Source of the DNA: Cervus elaphus
Taxonomy: Eukaryota > Chordata > Mammalia > Artiodactyla > Cervidae
NCBI RefSeq assembly: GCF_910594005.1
Contig: NC_057817.1
Coordinates: 33,023,001-33,087,000, forward strand
Direction: 5' to 3'
Length of the DNA stretch: 64,000 nucleotides
Shown here: positions 34,138 through 46,592 of the stretch, one piece after another
How the letters are laid out: every line of letters starts with the position of its first letter
How positions within the stretch are numbered: the first letter of the stretch is position 1
Notes under the pieces: generated by a model
The model's input: the letters and a program-made list of their open reading frames with translations, nothing else
Database searches by the model: none
What the model was told of the DNA's origin: nothing
Program-made: the position numbers and the translations under genes

Positions 34138-35149
34138 ATAACACTATGGTGAAGTGGATGAGGGTGAATTCCATATCTTCAGACTAGGCATAAAGGTACA
34201 AGATTTATTGGGGAAACATGAAAATCAAGGGCATATGGAGACCCTTGTCCTCCATATTGGACAATCTTGAAAGTGGACTTATTAGTGAGAGGAACAAATG
34301 CTTTTAGACTCAGGTGCTAAGCTGACTAAAACCTAAGTGCCTGCTGGTTACAGGACCGCTGAGAAATGGAATCTGCCCAGGGCCCATGGGAATTCACACC
34401 CACTCCTGCTGTGGGAAAGAAGCTACCAGCTCAGAGGCCACCCTGTCCTTGGCAAGTTGACCTCAGGTACAGCCACTCCCACTGGGAAAGAGGGACCGTC
34501 AGTCCCCGCCCACTTGTTGACAATCCACAGAGAGCTCCACAAACCTCCTTCCTGGAGCCTGCATCCTGGAGAACCACAGGTTCTGAGTATCTGAGCAGTG
34601 CTTGCTCTCCAACTCAATGGAAGGGTGAGGAGGAGGAGCCAGGGGCTGTCGCAGCACCGTTCTGACATTCAGGGAAACCACACTCATAGCCCTTCTGGTT
34701 ATGCAAGATGGTGAAGGGCCCCAAATCCTCAGAAAACAGTTGAAAATGCTTTAGCACATTTACCTGAGAAAGTCTAGGATCAAGTTTAATGGTCACACAG
34801 AAGGAAAAATAAAGAACTTATTCAGTGTAATTCCAGACTTAATAACAATGAACAAATTTTACCTCAACATTAAAACAAATGAAAACACAGTTAGAGCTGC
34901 CCAGTCACAGATGAAGTGGTATCCTTCAGAGGAGTTAGTTCTCTATTACTGGAGGTATTGAAGTAGAGACTGACAGCCATCTGTCAGCTATTGCATAGGC
35001 GAGATTTGAGATTTCAACATTGGAGAGGGTTGAAATAAGCAAAGAAATCTTAACCTTGACTAACAGTTAGCATGGTTGTTCTTGCTCTTTCAATGACCCA
35101 AACTCTTGCATTGCTTTGATTTTGCTTCCCAGAACCCTAGAGAGTTAAA
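33441..35149. other. Unassigned sequence
   Basis: Unique-looking DNA including a fairly GC-rich part at 34330-34680, where several short frames overlap. None shows a recognisable domain, and no splice-exon structure is evident. A TG microsatellite interrupts it at 34081-34134. Confidence 0.45.
34081..34134 (+). repeat. (TG)n microsatellite
   Basis: About 26 TG units with one T interruption near the left end. Confidence 0.95.
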
Positions 35150-35335
35150 GAGTTTGGCTTTGTGTTTAGGTTCTATAAAGGACCTTACAGATCATATAGA
35201 TCAATCTCAACCAGTTTTGCTGATGGAGAGACTGAAGTGTAACTATCAGGTGACTTCTAAGGTTATACAGTTGTTAAGTGGTAGAACACCAATGTGAACT
35301 CACAACCTGGAGTATCATGATGGTTTCCCAACTAG
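35150..35335 (-). mobile_element. MIR element
   Basis: Antisense MIR wording: ACCTTACAGATCATATAGAT, then GATGGAGAGACTGAAGTG and GTTGTTAAGTGGTAGAACAC. It is diverged. Confidence 0.6.
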
Positions 35336-35359
35336 TTACTTTCCTCCACTACCTCTCCA

Positions 35360-35850
35360 ATACTATTTATCTGACACATTCTACACATACACAAGATTGA
35401 TATTGCTGAAACACCAGATTGATTATGTCATTGCTATATTTAAACCATTCCATAAGCTCCCTGTGCTCTTTAAAAATATACTTTGTTGTTGTGTTTTCGT
35501 TACTAAGTCATGTCTGACTCTTTTGTGACCCCCATGGACTAGAGCCCGCCAGGCTCCTCTGTCCATGTGATTCCCCAGGCAAGAATACTTGAGTGGGTTG
35601 CCATTTCCTTCTCCAGGGGATCAAACCTGTGTCTCCTGAATTGACAGGTGGATTCTTTACTACTGAGCCACTGGGGAAGCCCTAAGCCACCAAAGAAATC
35701 CACAAAAACATACTTAGAGTTCTTTATTATGTCATTTAAGATTAAACCTTCCTGGTTCTATCTCCAATTCCAGCTCTTCAACCCAGTTCTTTTTATACCT
35801 AAGATATTCAATATGTATTGAATACAACTGATTTGGGGTATAACAATTTT
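35360..35850 (+). mobile_element. Probable L2 fragment split by a SINE
   Basis: Left and right of the Bov-tA at 35488-35683, the wording follows an L2 3' region: GATTATGTCATTGCTATATT, CATTCCATAAGCTCCC, then TTAAGATTAAACCTTCCTGG and CAGCTCTTCAACCC. Old and weak. Confidence 0.5.
35488..35683 (-). mobile_element. Bov-tA SINE
   Basis: Reversed unit with GTTACTAAGTCATGTCTGAC at the BovA end and CTACTGAGCCACTGGGGAAG at the tRNA-like head. Confidence 0.93.
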
Positions 35851-35935
35851 ATTTCTTAGGCTATTTCTTGCCATATTCCTCCTTTGTAGCATTTGCTGAT
35901 CATTTGATTAGTGAGCAGCCTGTGACAAACCTCAG

Positions 35936-38627
35936 AATTTTTTTTTTTTTGTCATACATTGATATGAATCAGCCATAGATTTACACGTATTCCCCATCCC
36001 GATCCCCCCTCCCACCTCCCTCTCCACCCGATTCCTCTGGGTCTTCCCAGTGCACCAGGCCCGAGCACTTGTCTCATGCATCCCACCTGGGCTGGTGATC
36101 TGTTTCACCATAGATAGTATACATGCTGTTCTTTTGAAATATCCCACCCTCACATTCTCCCACAGAGTTCAATAGTCTGTTCTGTATTTCTGTGTCTCTT
36201 TTTCTGTTTTGCATATAGGGTTGTCGTTACCATCTTTCTAAATTCCATATATATGTGTTAGTATGCTGTAATGTTCTTTATCTTTCTGGCTTACTTCACT
36301 CTGTATAAGGGGCTCCAGTTTCATCCATCTCATTAGGACTGATTCAAATGAATTCTTTTTAACGGCTGAGTAATATTCCATGGTGTATATGTACCACAGC
36401 TTCCTTATCCATTCATCTGCTGATGGGCATCTAGGTTGCTTCCATGTCCTGGCTATTATAAACAGTGCTGCGATGAACATTGGGGTGCACGTGTCTCTTT
36501 CAGATCTGGTTTCCTCAGTGTGTATGCCCAGAACTGGGATTGCTGGGTCATATGGCAGTTCTATTTCCAGTTTTTTAAGAAATCTCCACACTGTTTTCCA
36601 TAGCGGCTGTACTAGTTTGCATTCCCACCAACAGTGTAAGAGGGTTGCCTTTTCTCCACACCCTCTCCAGCATTTATTGCTTGTAGACTTTTGGATAGCA
36701 GCCATCCTGACTAGCGTGTAATGGTACCTCATTGTGGTTTTGATTTGCATTTCTCTAATAATGAGTGATGTTGAGCATCTTTTCATGTGTTTGTTAGCCA
36801 TCTGTATGTCTTCTTTGGAGAAATGTCTGTTTAGTTCTTTGGCCCATTTTTTGATTGGGTCATTTATTTTTCTGGAATTGAGCTGCAGGAGTTGCTTGTA
36901 TATTTTTGAGATTAATCCTTTGTCTGTTTCTTCATTTGCTATTATTTTCTCCCAATCTGAGGGCTGTCTTTTCACCTTACTTATAGTTTCCTTTGTAGTG
37001 CAAAAGCTTTTAAGTTTCATTAGGTCCCATTTGTTTAGTTTTGCTTTTATTTCCAATATTCTGGGAGGTGGGTCATAGAGGATCTTGCTGTGATTTATGT
37101 CGGAGAGTGTTTTGCCTATGTTCTCCTCTAGGAGTTTTATAGTTTCTGGTCTTACATTTAGATCTTTAATCTATTTTGAGTTTATTTTCGTGTATGGTGT
37201 TAGAAAGTGTTCTAGTTTCATTCTTTTACAAGTGGTTGACCAGTTTTCCCAGCACCACTTGTTAAAGAGGTTGTCTTTTTTCCATTGTATATCCTTGCCT
37301 CCTTTGTCAAAGATAAGGTGTCCATAGGTCCGTGGATTTATCTCTGGGCTTTCTATTCTGTTCCATTGATCTATATTTCTGTCTTTGTGCCAGTACCATA
37401 CTGTCTTGATGACTGTGGCTTTGTAGTAGAGTCTGAAGCCAGGCAGGTTGATTCCTCCAGTTCCATTCTTCTTTCTCAAGATTACTTTGGCTATTCGAGG
37501 TTTTTTGTATTTCCATACAAATTGTGAAATTCTTTGGTCTAGTTCTGTGAAAAATACCATTGGTAACTTGATAGGGATTGCATTGAATCTGTAGATTGCT
37601 TTAGGTAGAATAGCCATTTTGTCAATTATAAATATATATGCACCCAACATAGGAGCACCGCAATTTGTATGGCAAACACTAACGAGTATGAAAGAGGAAA
37701 TTAATAGTAACACAATAATAGTGGGAGACTTTAATACCCCACTCACAACTATGGATAGATCAACTAAACAGAAAATTAACAAGGAAACACAAACCTTAAA
37801 TGACACAATGGACCAGCTAGACCTAATTGATATTTATAGGACATTTCACCCCACAACAATCAACTTCACCTTTTTCTCAAGTGCACATGGAACCTTCTCC
37901 AGAATAGATCACATCCTGGGCCATAAATCTGGTCTTGGAAAATTCAAAAAAATTGAAATCATTCCAGTCATCTTTTCTGACCACAGTGCAGTAAGATTAG
38001 ATCTCAATTACAGGAAAAAAATTGTTAAAAATTCAAACATATGGAGGCTAAATAACACGCTTCTGAATAACCAACAAATCATAGAAGAAATCAAAAAAGA
38101 AATCAAAATATGTATAGAAATGAATGAAAATGAAAACACAACAACCCAAAACCTATGGGACACTGTAAAAGCAGTGCTAAGGGGAAGGTTCATAGCATTA
38201 CAGGCTTACATCAAGAAACAAGAAAAAAAAAAAAAAGAAACAAGAAAAAAACCAAATAAATAACCTAACTCTACACCTGAAGCAATTAGAGAAGGAAGAA
38301 ATGAAGAACCCCAGGGTTAGCAGAAGGAAAGAAATCTTAAAAATCAGGGCAGAAATAAATGCAAAAGAAACTAAAGAGACCATAGCAAAAATCAACAAAG
38401 CTAAAAGCTGGTTTTTTGAAAAAAATAAACAAAATTGACAAGCCATTAGCAAGACTCATTAAGAAACAAAGAGAGAAGAACCAAATTAACAAAATTAGAA
38501 ATGAAAATGGAGAGATCACAACAGACAACACTGAAATACAAAGGATCATAAGAGACTACTACCAGCAGCTCTATGCCAATAAAATGGACAACTTGGATGA
38601 AATGAACAAATTCTTAGAATTTTTTAA
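35936..38627 (-). mobile_element. 5'-inverted L1
   Basis: At 35936-37618 lies the 3' segment on the minus strand: poly(T), 3'UTR, then ORF2 C-terminal coding (36238-37056 open for 272 codons, with CWRGCGEKATLLHCWWEC). From 37619 the strand flips: 37619-38627 is plus-strand ORF2 endonuclease coding and the following linker (NIYAPNIGAPQ, SSAHGTFSRIDHILGH, FSDHSAVRLDLN). The RT catalytic core lies in neither segment. AGAATTTTTT occurs both just before the poly(T) and at 38616-38625, a plausible target duplication. The arrangement fits twin priming; the element is dead. Confidence 0.85.
37619..38263 (+). pseudogene. L1 ORF2 endonuclease segment (inverted part)
   Basis: An open stretch of about 214 codons covering the C-terminal half of the endonuclease domain. 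It includes IIVGDFNTPL, the region DQLDLIDIYRTFHPTT, and SDH in VIFSDHSAVRLDL, then the linker. The N-terminal catalytic residues are absent because the segment is truncated. The open frame reflects a fairly recent insertion, not a gene. Confidence 0.85.
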
Positions 38628-39724
38628 ATGTGTTGTTCTTCAGGAAAATCAACACAAGATACCATGGACCTTGTTTTGAGCAATGTTGCATAAAGGGAGC
38701 TTCACATGAAAGCTTATAAATGTTGGAGGAAAAAAGCCCACTCATAGCCCACTTCCAAGAATTTCTTAATAATTACTTTGTTTCACTATAAAAATAAATC
38801 AGAGCTTTTAAACATGCTTTCCAGATACCAACTTCTCAGAAATCATTGTGCAATTGTGTGAGAGTATGTGCCTTCACAAGACCAACATTAGCATTTCAAG
38901 TATTTTAAGAGAAAAGATCAAGGCCTTGAATGCATTTAAAAGCCAAGTAGAAAGTCTCCTCCAGAAACAATGAAAACATCTGTAATTCTTGACTATAATA
39001 GGGATGACAAAATAAAATGTATCAAATCACAAATTAATCTGGATTCGTGACAATGATAATTTTGACACTAAACTGCTTTTACAAGCCGTTATTTCCTTTA
39101 GCGCTGTCCAACTTCCATGCCAAATGGACCAGGATCCTATTCTCTTAAGAATGAAAAAGAGTATGTCTTGTGATGGACCTGTTATTTCACAGAGTGTATG
39201 TTAACTTTTGCTTACTAACAGCTTACTACCCAAACATAGTGGCTTAAGACATTATCTACTGAATTCTCAGGGGGTGATAGACCATCACTCAATACCTCAG
39301 ACAAACAAAAACATGAAACTAAATTTATTGCTGACATAGTAGAGAAGAGCTATGCTGCTTGGGAACAGTCTCATCAATTAGATCAGACTGCTGATCTTAC
39401 AGAGGACTTGAGGAAATCCATGAAGTTCAAAGACTGGCAGGTTTTCATGGTTATCATCTGCTGAATCATGGTTACTCAGATGAGACTTTTGCTGATTGAC
39501 TGGCACATTCAGAGAGTGTGCTAATTTGAGTGAATTTATTCCAAACTGATTGATTTACAAAAGGAAGATGTTAATCATACTCTGGCTGGGCTTGCAAAAG
39601 CAGTTTAATGAGGAAGCTGTAGCTCATCTGTTAAATGGGTTTAAAATTCATATGATGGCTGTTTGTTTCCATGTCTACAGAAAAAAATCAGTCTTTTGAT
39701 AAGAGTGTGTAAAGTAGGCAACCC
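38628..39724. other. Unassigned sequence
   Basis: AT-rich DNA without recognisable gene. Wording near 39220-39250 (CAAACATAGTGGCTTAAGAC) hints at an ancient repeat of unknown family. Confidence 0.45.
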
Positions 39725-39990
39725 CAAAGATTATTTCAATGACTTCTGCCTCCTGCCATCATGACTTGTATAATCCCCTCCCATCGAATGGGGGCTGGAC
39801 TTAGTGACTTGCTTCTAACAAGTAGAACATGGTAGAAGTAATAAGATGTAACTTCCAAAGATTTAGGTTATAAAAGACCTCTGGGGAATTGTCTTTTACC
39901 TGCTTTCAGTTGGATTTCTCACTCTGGGGGAAGTAAGCTGCCATGTTGTGAGCAGCTCTGCTGAGAGGCCTATGTGACAAGAAATTGATA
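39725..39990 (+). mobile_element. MLT1-like LTR (ERVL-MaLR)
   Basis: Words in the usual MLT1 order: TAATCCCCTCCCATCGAAT, GGGGCTGGACTTAGTGACTT, TCACTCTGGGGGAAGTAAGC and TGCCATGTTGTGAGCAGCTC. Old, without internal region. Confidence 0.75.
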
Positions 39991-41225
39991 TTTTTAGGTT
40001 TTCCCCCAGGTGGTCCTATAATTTTAGTGATGCTACAATTGCACAAGGAACATCGCCTAGGGATCCAAATGCATAGGCAGCATTGTAAACTATAATCTGA
40101 GTTGTATCTATTTTCTCAAGTTGCTATTGAAGCCCTTACTTCCTTTAGGGCCTTGTTTATCTGTTTTGTTTTCTGTGTTCTTGTTCACTCATTCAGCCAT
40201 ACAGCTTTTAACAAACCATACCCATCTGACCATGCCAGCTTCCACTCTAACACAATGGCTTTTCCATATGCATTGCACTCATCATTGCAAAGAAAATTGC
40301 AATTCCTTCAATAGCAGAAACTCCTTCAATAGCAAAAAAACTGAACTTGAAATTCACTATCACAAAAAGAGTAAAATATATAATATTCAATCCACTTCTC
40401 TAGCCTTATAAAGTCAGTTCTTTTTCTTCATATTTGTTGCACTAAACAGGTGTTCAAAATTAACAATCTTATATAGTTTATTATGAGGCTGAATCATTAG
40501 CTATAATTTTGTATAACTGGTTATTACAATTCTTCCTTCATCAAACTTTCTAAAGAAATATCCACTGACTATTATATAGCAAAAATAAATGCTATTTATA
40601 GGGAAAAAGGGAGTTTGTGATTTAGTCCATGAAAAGCCAGTAACAAGCTACTTTTTAGAAAAATAACCTAAATCCAATCTTATTTCCATGGAGACAAATA
40701 TCAAACTGCTGTGTGAATATCTTTTCCAGAAATATAGTGTATTGTATGTGTGAATAAGGGTGCTTTACACCTTGTATGTTAGTATTTATTTTGTCTATGG
40801 ATATAGGAAGTGTATTAAAAGTAGAGAAGGAAGAGATGCACTACTACTTAGAAATTTTAGCTTTTCAAAAAATGCTCTTTTTATGTCTGTATTATAGTGA
40901 AATCATTCTTAAAGAATGTTTTGTACTATAAGATCAAGAATGTAAAAACATCAATTTAGATATGGTTCACTGTGGATTAAATGATATTAAATTCCACATA
41001 AAAATAGCTACCTTCTTGAATATAATACTTACGTATTTTGTGTGATTTTGGTGTGTTATATTTTCATGTGCTTTTAAACGTAAAAAGGTGTCAAAGAAGT
41101 TGGTAGATACTTAACTAATCAGAGTGTTCTGATGATTTCTTATTCATAAATTCAGTTCATAAAGTATAGTCAAATGTCTATCAAAGTCTCAAACCTAGTA
41201 TTTTTATAGCAAATTAAAAGTATAT
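39991..41225. other. Unassigned AT-rich sequence
   Basis: Overlapping open frames at 40102-40411 have no domain. Two near-identical words, CTTCAATAGCAGAAACT and CTTCAATAGCAAAAAAACT, lie in tandem at about 40308-40342. Nothing else is recognisable. Confidence 0.45.
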
Positions 41226-41506
41226 CTGGAGAAGGACATGGAAACCCACTTCGGTACTCTTGCTTGGAAAATCCCATGGACGGAGGGGCCTCGTAGGCTA
41301 CAGTGCATGGGGTCACGAAGAGTCGGACACGATTGAGTGACTTCACTTTCACTTTTCACTTTCATGCATTGGAGAAGGAAATGGCAACCCACTCCAGTAT
41401 TCTTGCCTGGAGAATCCCAGGGACGGGGGAGCCTGGTGGGCTGCCGTCTATGGGGTCGCACAGAGTCGGACACGACTGAAGCAACTTAGCAGCATCAGCA
41501 GCAACA
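41226..41506 (+). mobile_element. BOV-A2 SINE, full dimer
   Basis: Sense dimer: first monomer with TGGACGGAGGGGCCTCG, the linker TTTCACTTTTCACTTTCATG, second monomer with GACGGGGGAGCCTGGTGG and a tail of AGCAGCATCAGCAGC. Confidence 0.95.
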
Positions 41507-41943
41507 GAAGTACATAGGATTTTCTCATTTTTAGAGAAAAGAATTTTTCCTTTACAATAGTCATATAATAATTTAACCCTCCCTCCTAAAAACATCATAT
41601 GAAAAAATTTTACAAAGGAAAATTCTGATTCTCAGAGAGTTATAGCTTGTCCAGAATCATTCAGCCAGTGAATGGAATAATCAAAACCAGACTTAGGTCT
41701 TTAGGCTCCAAACATATTCTTTTCATTTTGTCACTTATCTTTATTATATCTTTACCCTCTAACCTGCCACATCCGTTCTATCAATATTTCTCACGTCCAA
41801 AGGCACTGAACCCATTCTTATGGGAAGAGCATATGGGAAACACAGTCTATATGAGCATTCTCTATTCCTCAGCAATTATAGGGTCCAGTGGGCCTTCACA
41901 GTTTAATTACTTGTCAATTATATTAGCAGGCATCCTGAGGGTA
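41507..41943. other. Unassigned; possible MIR scrap
   Basis: About 41640-41705 (AGCTTGTCCAGAATCATTCA) resembles the antisense middle of a MIR. The rest is unassigned. Confidence 0.4.
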
Positions 41944-42152
41944 TGTGTGTGTGTTAGTTGCTTAGTCGTGTCAGACTTTGTGACCCCATGGACGTAGCCT
42001 GTCAGGCTTCTCTGTCCATGGGTTTTATCAGGCAAGAATGCTGGAGTGGGTAACCATTCCCTTGCTCCAGGGGATCTTCTTGACCCAGGGATCAAACCCA
42101 GGTCTCCTGCACTGCAGGCAGATTCTTTACCATCTGACGGTATGGGAAATCA
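41944..42152 (-). mobile_element. Bov-tA SINE
   Basis: Reversed unit from TGTTAGTTGCTTAGTCGTG to the tRNA-like head near TTACCATCTGACGGTATGGG. Confidence 0.92.
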
Positions 42153-42339
42153 CAAATACATAATGCATCATACTAATTAAACTCAAGCTCAAACAATAAG
42201 CAGAAAATCCCTTCATGTGGGGCATACTTCTCTTGTCTTGAATTCAGTATAAACATGTACATACATCTGTTGTTTATATTCTCTTGAATATTCTTAGCAA
42301 ACCTCCATGATTTAAAAAAAAAATAAGAGGAAGATCCTT

Positions 42340-42560
42340 GTAATTGTAAAGCATTTTCATAAAGAATTTCATATACATTATTTATTTAGTCCTCCCACCA
42401 AGTCGTGAAGTAAACAGATGGCAATTATCCTCACATTTTTAGACATAGAAGAAAAAATTCAAAGAGGTTAATATTCCCTTGAGTTTAGACAACTTTGAAG
42501 GCAGTTTACCTCAGAACATTAGAGCTGGAAGGGGCTTCCTTAGATATTAGGAAAGGCAGG
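42340..42560 (-). mobile_element. MIR element
   Basis: Antisense MIR: TTGTAAAGCATTTTCATAAA, TTATTTATTTAGTCCTCCCA, CCTCACATTTTTAGACATAG, then TTCAAAGAGGTTAATATTC. Confidence 0.65.
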
Positions 42561-43054
42561 ATTTCACAGCATGTTCCCTGCCACACTGGTTTTGTGAGAT
42601 GCTCTATAAAAAGTGGGTCAGTGCCAATAAGAAACACTGCATATTATATTCCCTGCTTGAGAATCACTATACATACTGGCAGAAAATGGCTCTGAGAAGC
42701 ACTATGTTTTTCTTAAGATAATTTTGTTCAACTCAGAGTTTCCAACAATTGACTTAATCAAGGAAAACTGTTCTGTAAAACACTGACCTAGAGTAACCCC
42801 CACAGAAAGGAGATGACAGAGCTGATATTCAAAATAGAAAAATTTATTTAACACCACACGACTACTTACATTAAAAAGATGGAACTTAAATCTCCAAATT
42901 CACATTCAACACCCTTCCTAATATCCTATGCAGCTTCCCTATACTTAAACGCTTACTTCTCTATTCTAGGAATAATAATTTGGCTGGACTGCATATTCAA
43001 AATTAGAAGCATATCGTATATAAAAATCTTGTAAGAAGGAAAAGAGGCCCTCTT
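42561..43054. other. Unassigned sequence
   Basis: No gene or repeat recognised. Confidence 0.45.
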
Positions 43055-43440
43055 TAGTTCTTTTTTAAAAGTGTTATTGAAGTTTTTTTTACAATGTGTG
43101 TTAGTTTCTATTGTACAGCAAAGTGAACCCATTATACATATAAACATATCCCCTCTTTTTTGGATATCCATCCCATTCAAGTGACCACAAAGCGCTAAGT
43201 AGAGTTCCCTGTGATACACAGTGGGGTCTCATGAGTTATCTGTTTTATATATAGTAGTGTATATATGTCAACCCCAATCTCCCCAGTCATCCCACCTATG
43301 CATTTCCCCACTTTGTGTGCATGTGTTTGTTCTTTGCATCTGTGTCTCTATTTCTGCTTTGCAAATAGGTTTATCTGTACCGTTTTCCTAGATTTTCCAC
43401 ATATATGCAGTAATATATGATATGTGGCACATATATACAC
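43055..43440 (-). mobile_element. L1 3'UTR fragment
   Basis: Antisense L1 3'UTR wording: TTGTACAGCAAAGTGAACCC, TAGAGTTCCCTGTGATACAC, CATCTGTGTCTCTATTTCTG, TTTGCAAATAGGTTTATCTG. Confidence 0.8.
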
Positions 43441-43487
43441 CCTTAGTCCTTAATTCACTTATGTGCTAATCAAAATAATCTCAATGA

Positions 43488-43640
43488 AGGGACTTCCCTG
43501 GAGGTCCAGTGGAATGCAGAGGTTGTGGGTTCAATCCCTGGTCAGGGATTTAAGATCTCACACACTTCACAACCAAAAAATCAAAACATAAAATAGAAGC
43601 AATATTGTAACAAATTCAATAAAGACTTTTTAAAAATGGT
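43488..43640 (+). mobile_element. CHR-2-like SINE
   Basis: GGGACTTCCCTGGAGGTCCA, then TGGGTTCAATCCCTGGTCAG (B-box region) and AAGATCTCACACACTTC with an A-rich tail. The tRNA-like part is recognisable but shortened. Confidence 0.85.
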
Positions 43641-43689
43641 CCACATTAAAAAAAAATCTTTAAAAAAATCCAATATAATCTCAATAATG

Positions 43690-43880
43690 TCTGCCATTCT
43701 TGTGTGCCAAGATTATAAATAATCTTTAAAGCATTTAACAGACTTACAAGTTAAATGTTTTTACAGATAGAGATACTGAGGATCTGAAAAATAAAATAAC
43801 TTGAAGAAGATTATCTGTTTATTAAAAGGAGGACCCATGAGTTAAAGTCAAGTCTATTTGACTTCCTGTTCAAAAGTAAC
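43690..43880 (-). mobile_element. MIR element
   Basis: Antisense MIR wording with TACAGATAGAGATACTGAGG and GAGGACCCATGAGTTAAAG, ending in CTATTTGACTTCCTGTTC. Confidence 0.6.
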
Positions 43881-44700
43881 CTTCTGAGGGCCTATTTCTT
43901 TTAGAAGAGATCCTTAAAGCCTAACCACTCTTCTCATATGATGACTACTGCAATAAATTTAAAAGAGCAAGAAAATTATACAAGCAGAAACAAAACAATA
44001 AAACCTCTACAATAGATTAAGCAGACTGGGAACAAACAAAGTAATAAGTAAGGGAAAAGTATGTAGCTATAATTGCAGTAGACACCATATGCATTCTCTT
44101 CTCAGTTTCCAATTCTGCAATAAATATATTTTAAATATAAGACCAAAATCCTGACACACTTTTAAATTTTCTTTATATTATAAGACAAACTAGCAATAAC
44201 TGGCACATTAATGAGACTTGTCAGAAGATCAGTATTTCAGGTCTAATGGAGGTTTAAAGGCCTTGGACATTTATCCAGGACTTGAATTCCATCCGTAACA
44301 TCCCCAAAGGTGGTCATCAGTGATGAAAGGACGTCGTAACACCTCTGGAAGGAAGCCATTTTTTTATTGGACAACTCCAACTACAGGAAATTCACTGACT
44401 AGACTGTCTACCACTTAAAAGCAGGATGCATTCCTGTCTTGCTCAAACGACATCCCTTGTGTCTAGCAAGACAGAAACCATCACTAAGCTTTTTACTTTT
44501 TTCAATTATCGAATGGTACTGCTGTGAAATACTCCTTGTAATGTTTATACCATTATTTTAACTCTGATTTCTGGACAGAAGAAAAGCGATTTTCCCAGAA
44601 GATATACTACTGGGCAAAGTACTTAGGAAACAAAACAAAATCTAGATACCTTTTAAAAAATTGTTATATAATTCAAATAAAAATACACCCTTGTTAAAGT
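43881..44700. other. Unassigned sequence
   Basis: AT-rich DNA with no recognisable gene or repeat. Confidence 0.5.
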
Positions 44701-44786
44701 GAAGGACAGGGAAGCCTGTCCTTCTGGCGTGCTGCAGTTCATGGGGTCATGAAGAGTTGGACATGATTTAGCAACTGAACAACAAA
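44701..44786 (+). mobile_element. BovB extreme 3' end
   Basis: Only the last 85 or so bases of BovB: GGCGTGCTGCAGTTCATGGG, then GAGTTGGACATGATTTAGC and AACTGAACAAC. Confidence 0.85.
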
Positions 44787-44794
44787 AAAGTATA

Positions 44795-46265
44795 AAATTC
44801 AGTGGTTTTGAGTATATTCAGAACATTGTAAAACCATGACCACTGTCTAATTCCAGAACATATGACATGTTTTCCATTTATTTATCTTTTTTGATTGCTT
44901 GCAACACTGTTTTGTAATTTGCAGTACACAAGTCTTGCACTTTTTTGTTAAATTTTTTTATATATTTTAATTTCTTTGATGTTATTGTAAATGAAATTGT
45001 TTTTCTTAATTTCTTTTCCAGATTGTTCACTTTTGATATATAGAAATATAATTGATTTTTGTATATTGATCTTTAATTCTGCACTCTTACTAAACTTGAT
45101 TATTAGTTTTAATAATTTTCTTGTGAATTTACTTTTTCTATATACAAGACAGTGTTATTATAAATAGAAATAGTTTTATTCATTGCTTTCAAATTTGGAT
45201 GCCTTTGTTTCTTCTTCTTGAGTAATTGCCCTAGCTAGAGCATTAGTACAATGTGGAAAACAAGTGGGGAGAGCAGACATCCTTGTCTTGTTTGTGATCT
45301 TAGGGGGAAGGCTTTCAGTCTTTCACCTTGAAGTATGATGTTACTTGTGGGTTTTGTCCTTTATCATGTTAAGAAAGTTCCTTTCTATATGTAGTTTTAT
45401 TGACTGCTTTTGCCATGAATGATTTTTGGATTTTGTTGAATGCCTTTTCTGCATTTATTAAGATGCTCATGTGTTTTCTGCCCTTTTTAAAATTAATATA
45501 TTATATTACATTGATTCTCATATGTTGAACCAGCCCTCCATCCCTGGAATCAGTTTCACTTGGGTGTGGTATATACATTGTTTCTAATACATTGTTAAAC
45601 CTGGTTTGCTACTACTTTGTTGAGGATTTTTGTATCTATATTCAAAAGAGATACTGGTCTATTGTTTTCTTTTTTTGTGATTATTTTGGTCAGGTTTTGG
45701 TATGATAATGATACTGGCCTCTTATAATGCATTGGGAAATTTTCTCTCATAGTTTTTTGGAAAGTTTGTGGAAGTTTGCTATTAATTTTTTCAAACACTT
45801 GGTAGAATTCACTGGTGAGGTCATCTGAGCCTAAGCATTTCTTTGTGGGAAGGTTTTTGATGACTAATTCCATCTCTTTGATAGAAATCTATCCATATTT
45901 TCTATTTATCTGGAGTCAGTTGTTTGTGTTCTATCTGTTAACTAATTTATAGACATATAATTATTCCCTTCTAATTATTTTTATTTCCATAAAGTTGTTA
46001 TATCCCCTGTTTTGCTATTGATTTTATTAATTAGAGTCTTGTCTCTTTTCATCTTAGTAAGTTTAACCAAAGGTTTGTCAATTTTGTTCATGTTTTCAAA
46101 GAATCCACTTTTGGTTTTGCTGATTTTGTTATTTTTCTATTTCATTTATTTCTGCTCTACCCTTTATTATTTTCTTCCTTCTGCTTGTTTTGTGTTTAGT
46201 TTACTCTTCACTTTTGAGTTTTTTGAATTTATGAGTTAAGGTATTGATTTGTTTTTCTTCTTTCA
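44795..46265 (-). mobile_element. Old L1, ORF2 part
   Basis: Antisense L1: 3'UTR wording (ATTCAGTGGTTTTGAGTATA) at 44795-44880, then decayed ORF2 in reverse. TTGTCTTGTTTGTGATCTTA lies at about 45282. On the minus strand 45595-45873 remains open with SDDLTSEFYQVF and NRPVSLLNIDTKILNKV, the RT N-terminal region. More diverged than the L1 copies at 18.9, 35.9 and 49.3 kb. Confidence 0.8.
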
Positions 46266-46592
46266 TAATACAGGCATCTATAGTTTTATATATTATATAA
46301 ATAATATATAATAAATTTTAAAAAATAAGTTATACCTGAAGAAATATGACTGAAATATAAGTGTTGTGAGAAAGCTGTTTTCAAGATTTTTCTTTTCTCC
46401 ACCCAGATTCATCCATGAGACACTTTATGAATGTAAAAACTGATGTAAATGCTTCTGAGTTGGGTTTGAATGTTATGTATAATCCTCCTCCATCACTTGT
46501 CAGACATCACAACCAATAGTATGAGATTTATGTATTCAACATCCGGTTAAGAGCTGCTGCAAAAAGTAGTAGAGGAGGAAAAATAAAAGTAA
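46266..46592. other. Unassigned AT-rich sequence
   Basis: A TATA-rich stretch at 46280-46330 and otherwise featureless DNA. Confidence 0.5.

Noticed and set aside
34330..34690. GC-richer patch with overlapping frames on both strands
   Set aside because: CpGs are few, no exon boundaries are evident and no domain is recognised. It does not qualify as a CpG island or exon by eye.
37171..37806. Minus-strand open frame of 211 codons seeming to join a signal-like N-terminus to L1 text
   Set aside because: It crosses the L1 inversion join at 37618/37619. The N-terminal hydrophobic part is antisense endonuclease text, so this is a chimera without biological meaning.
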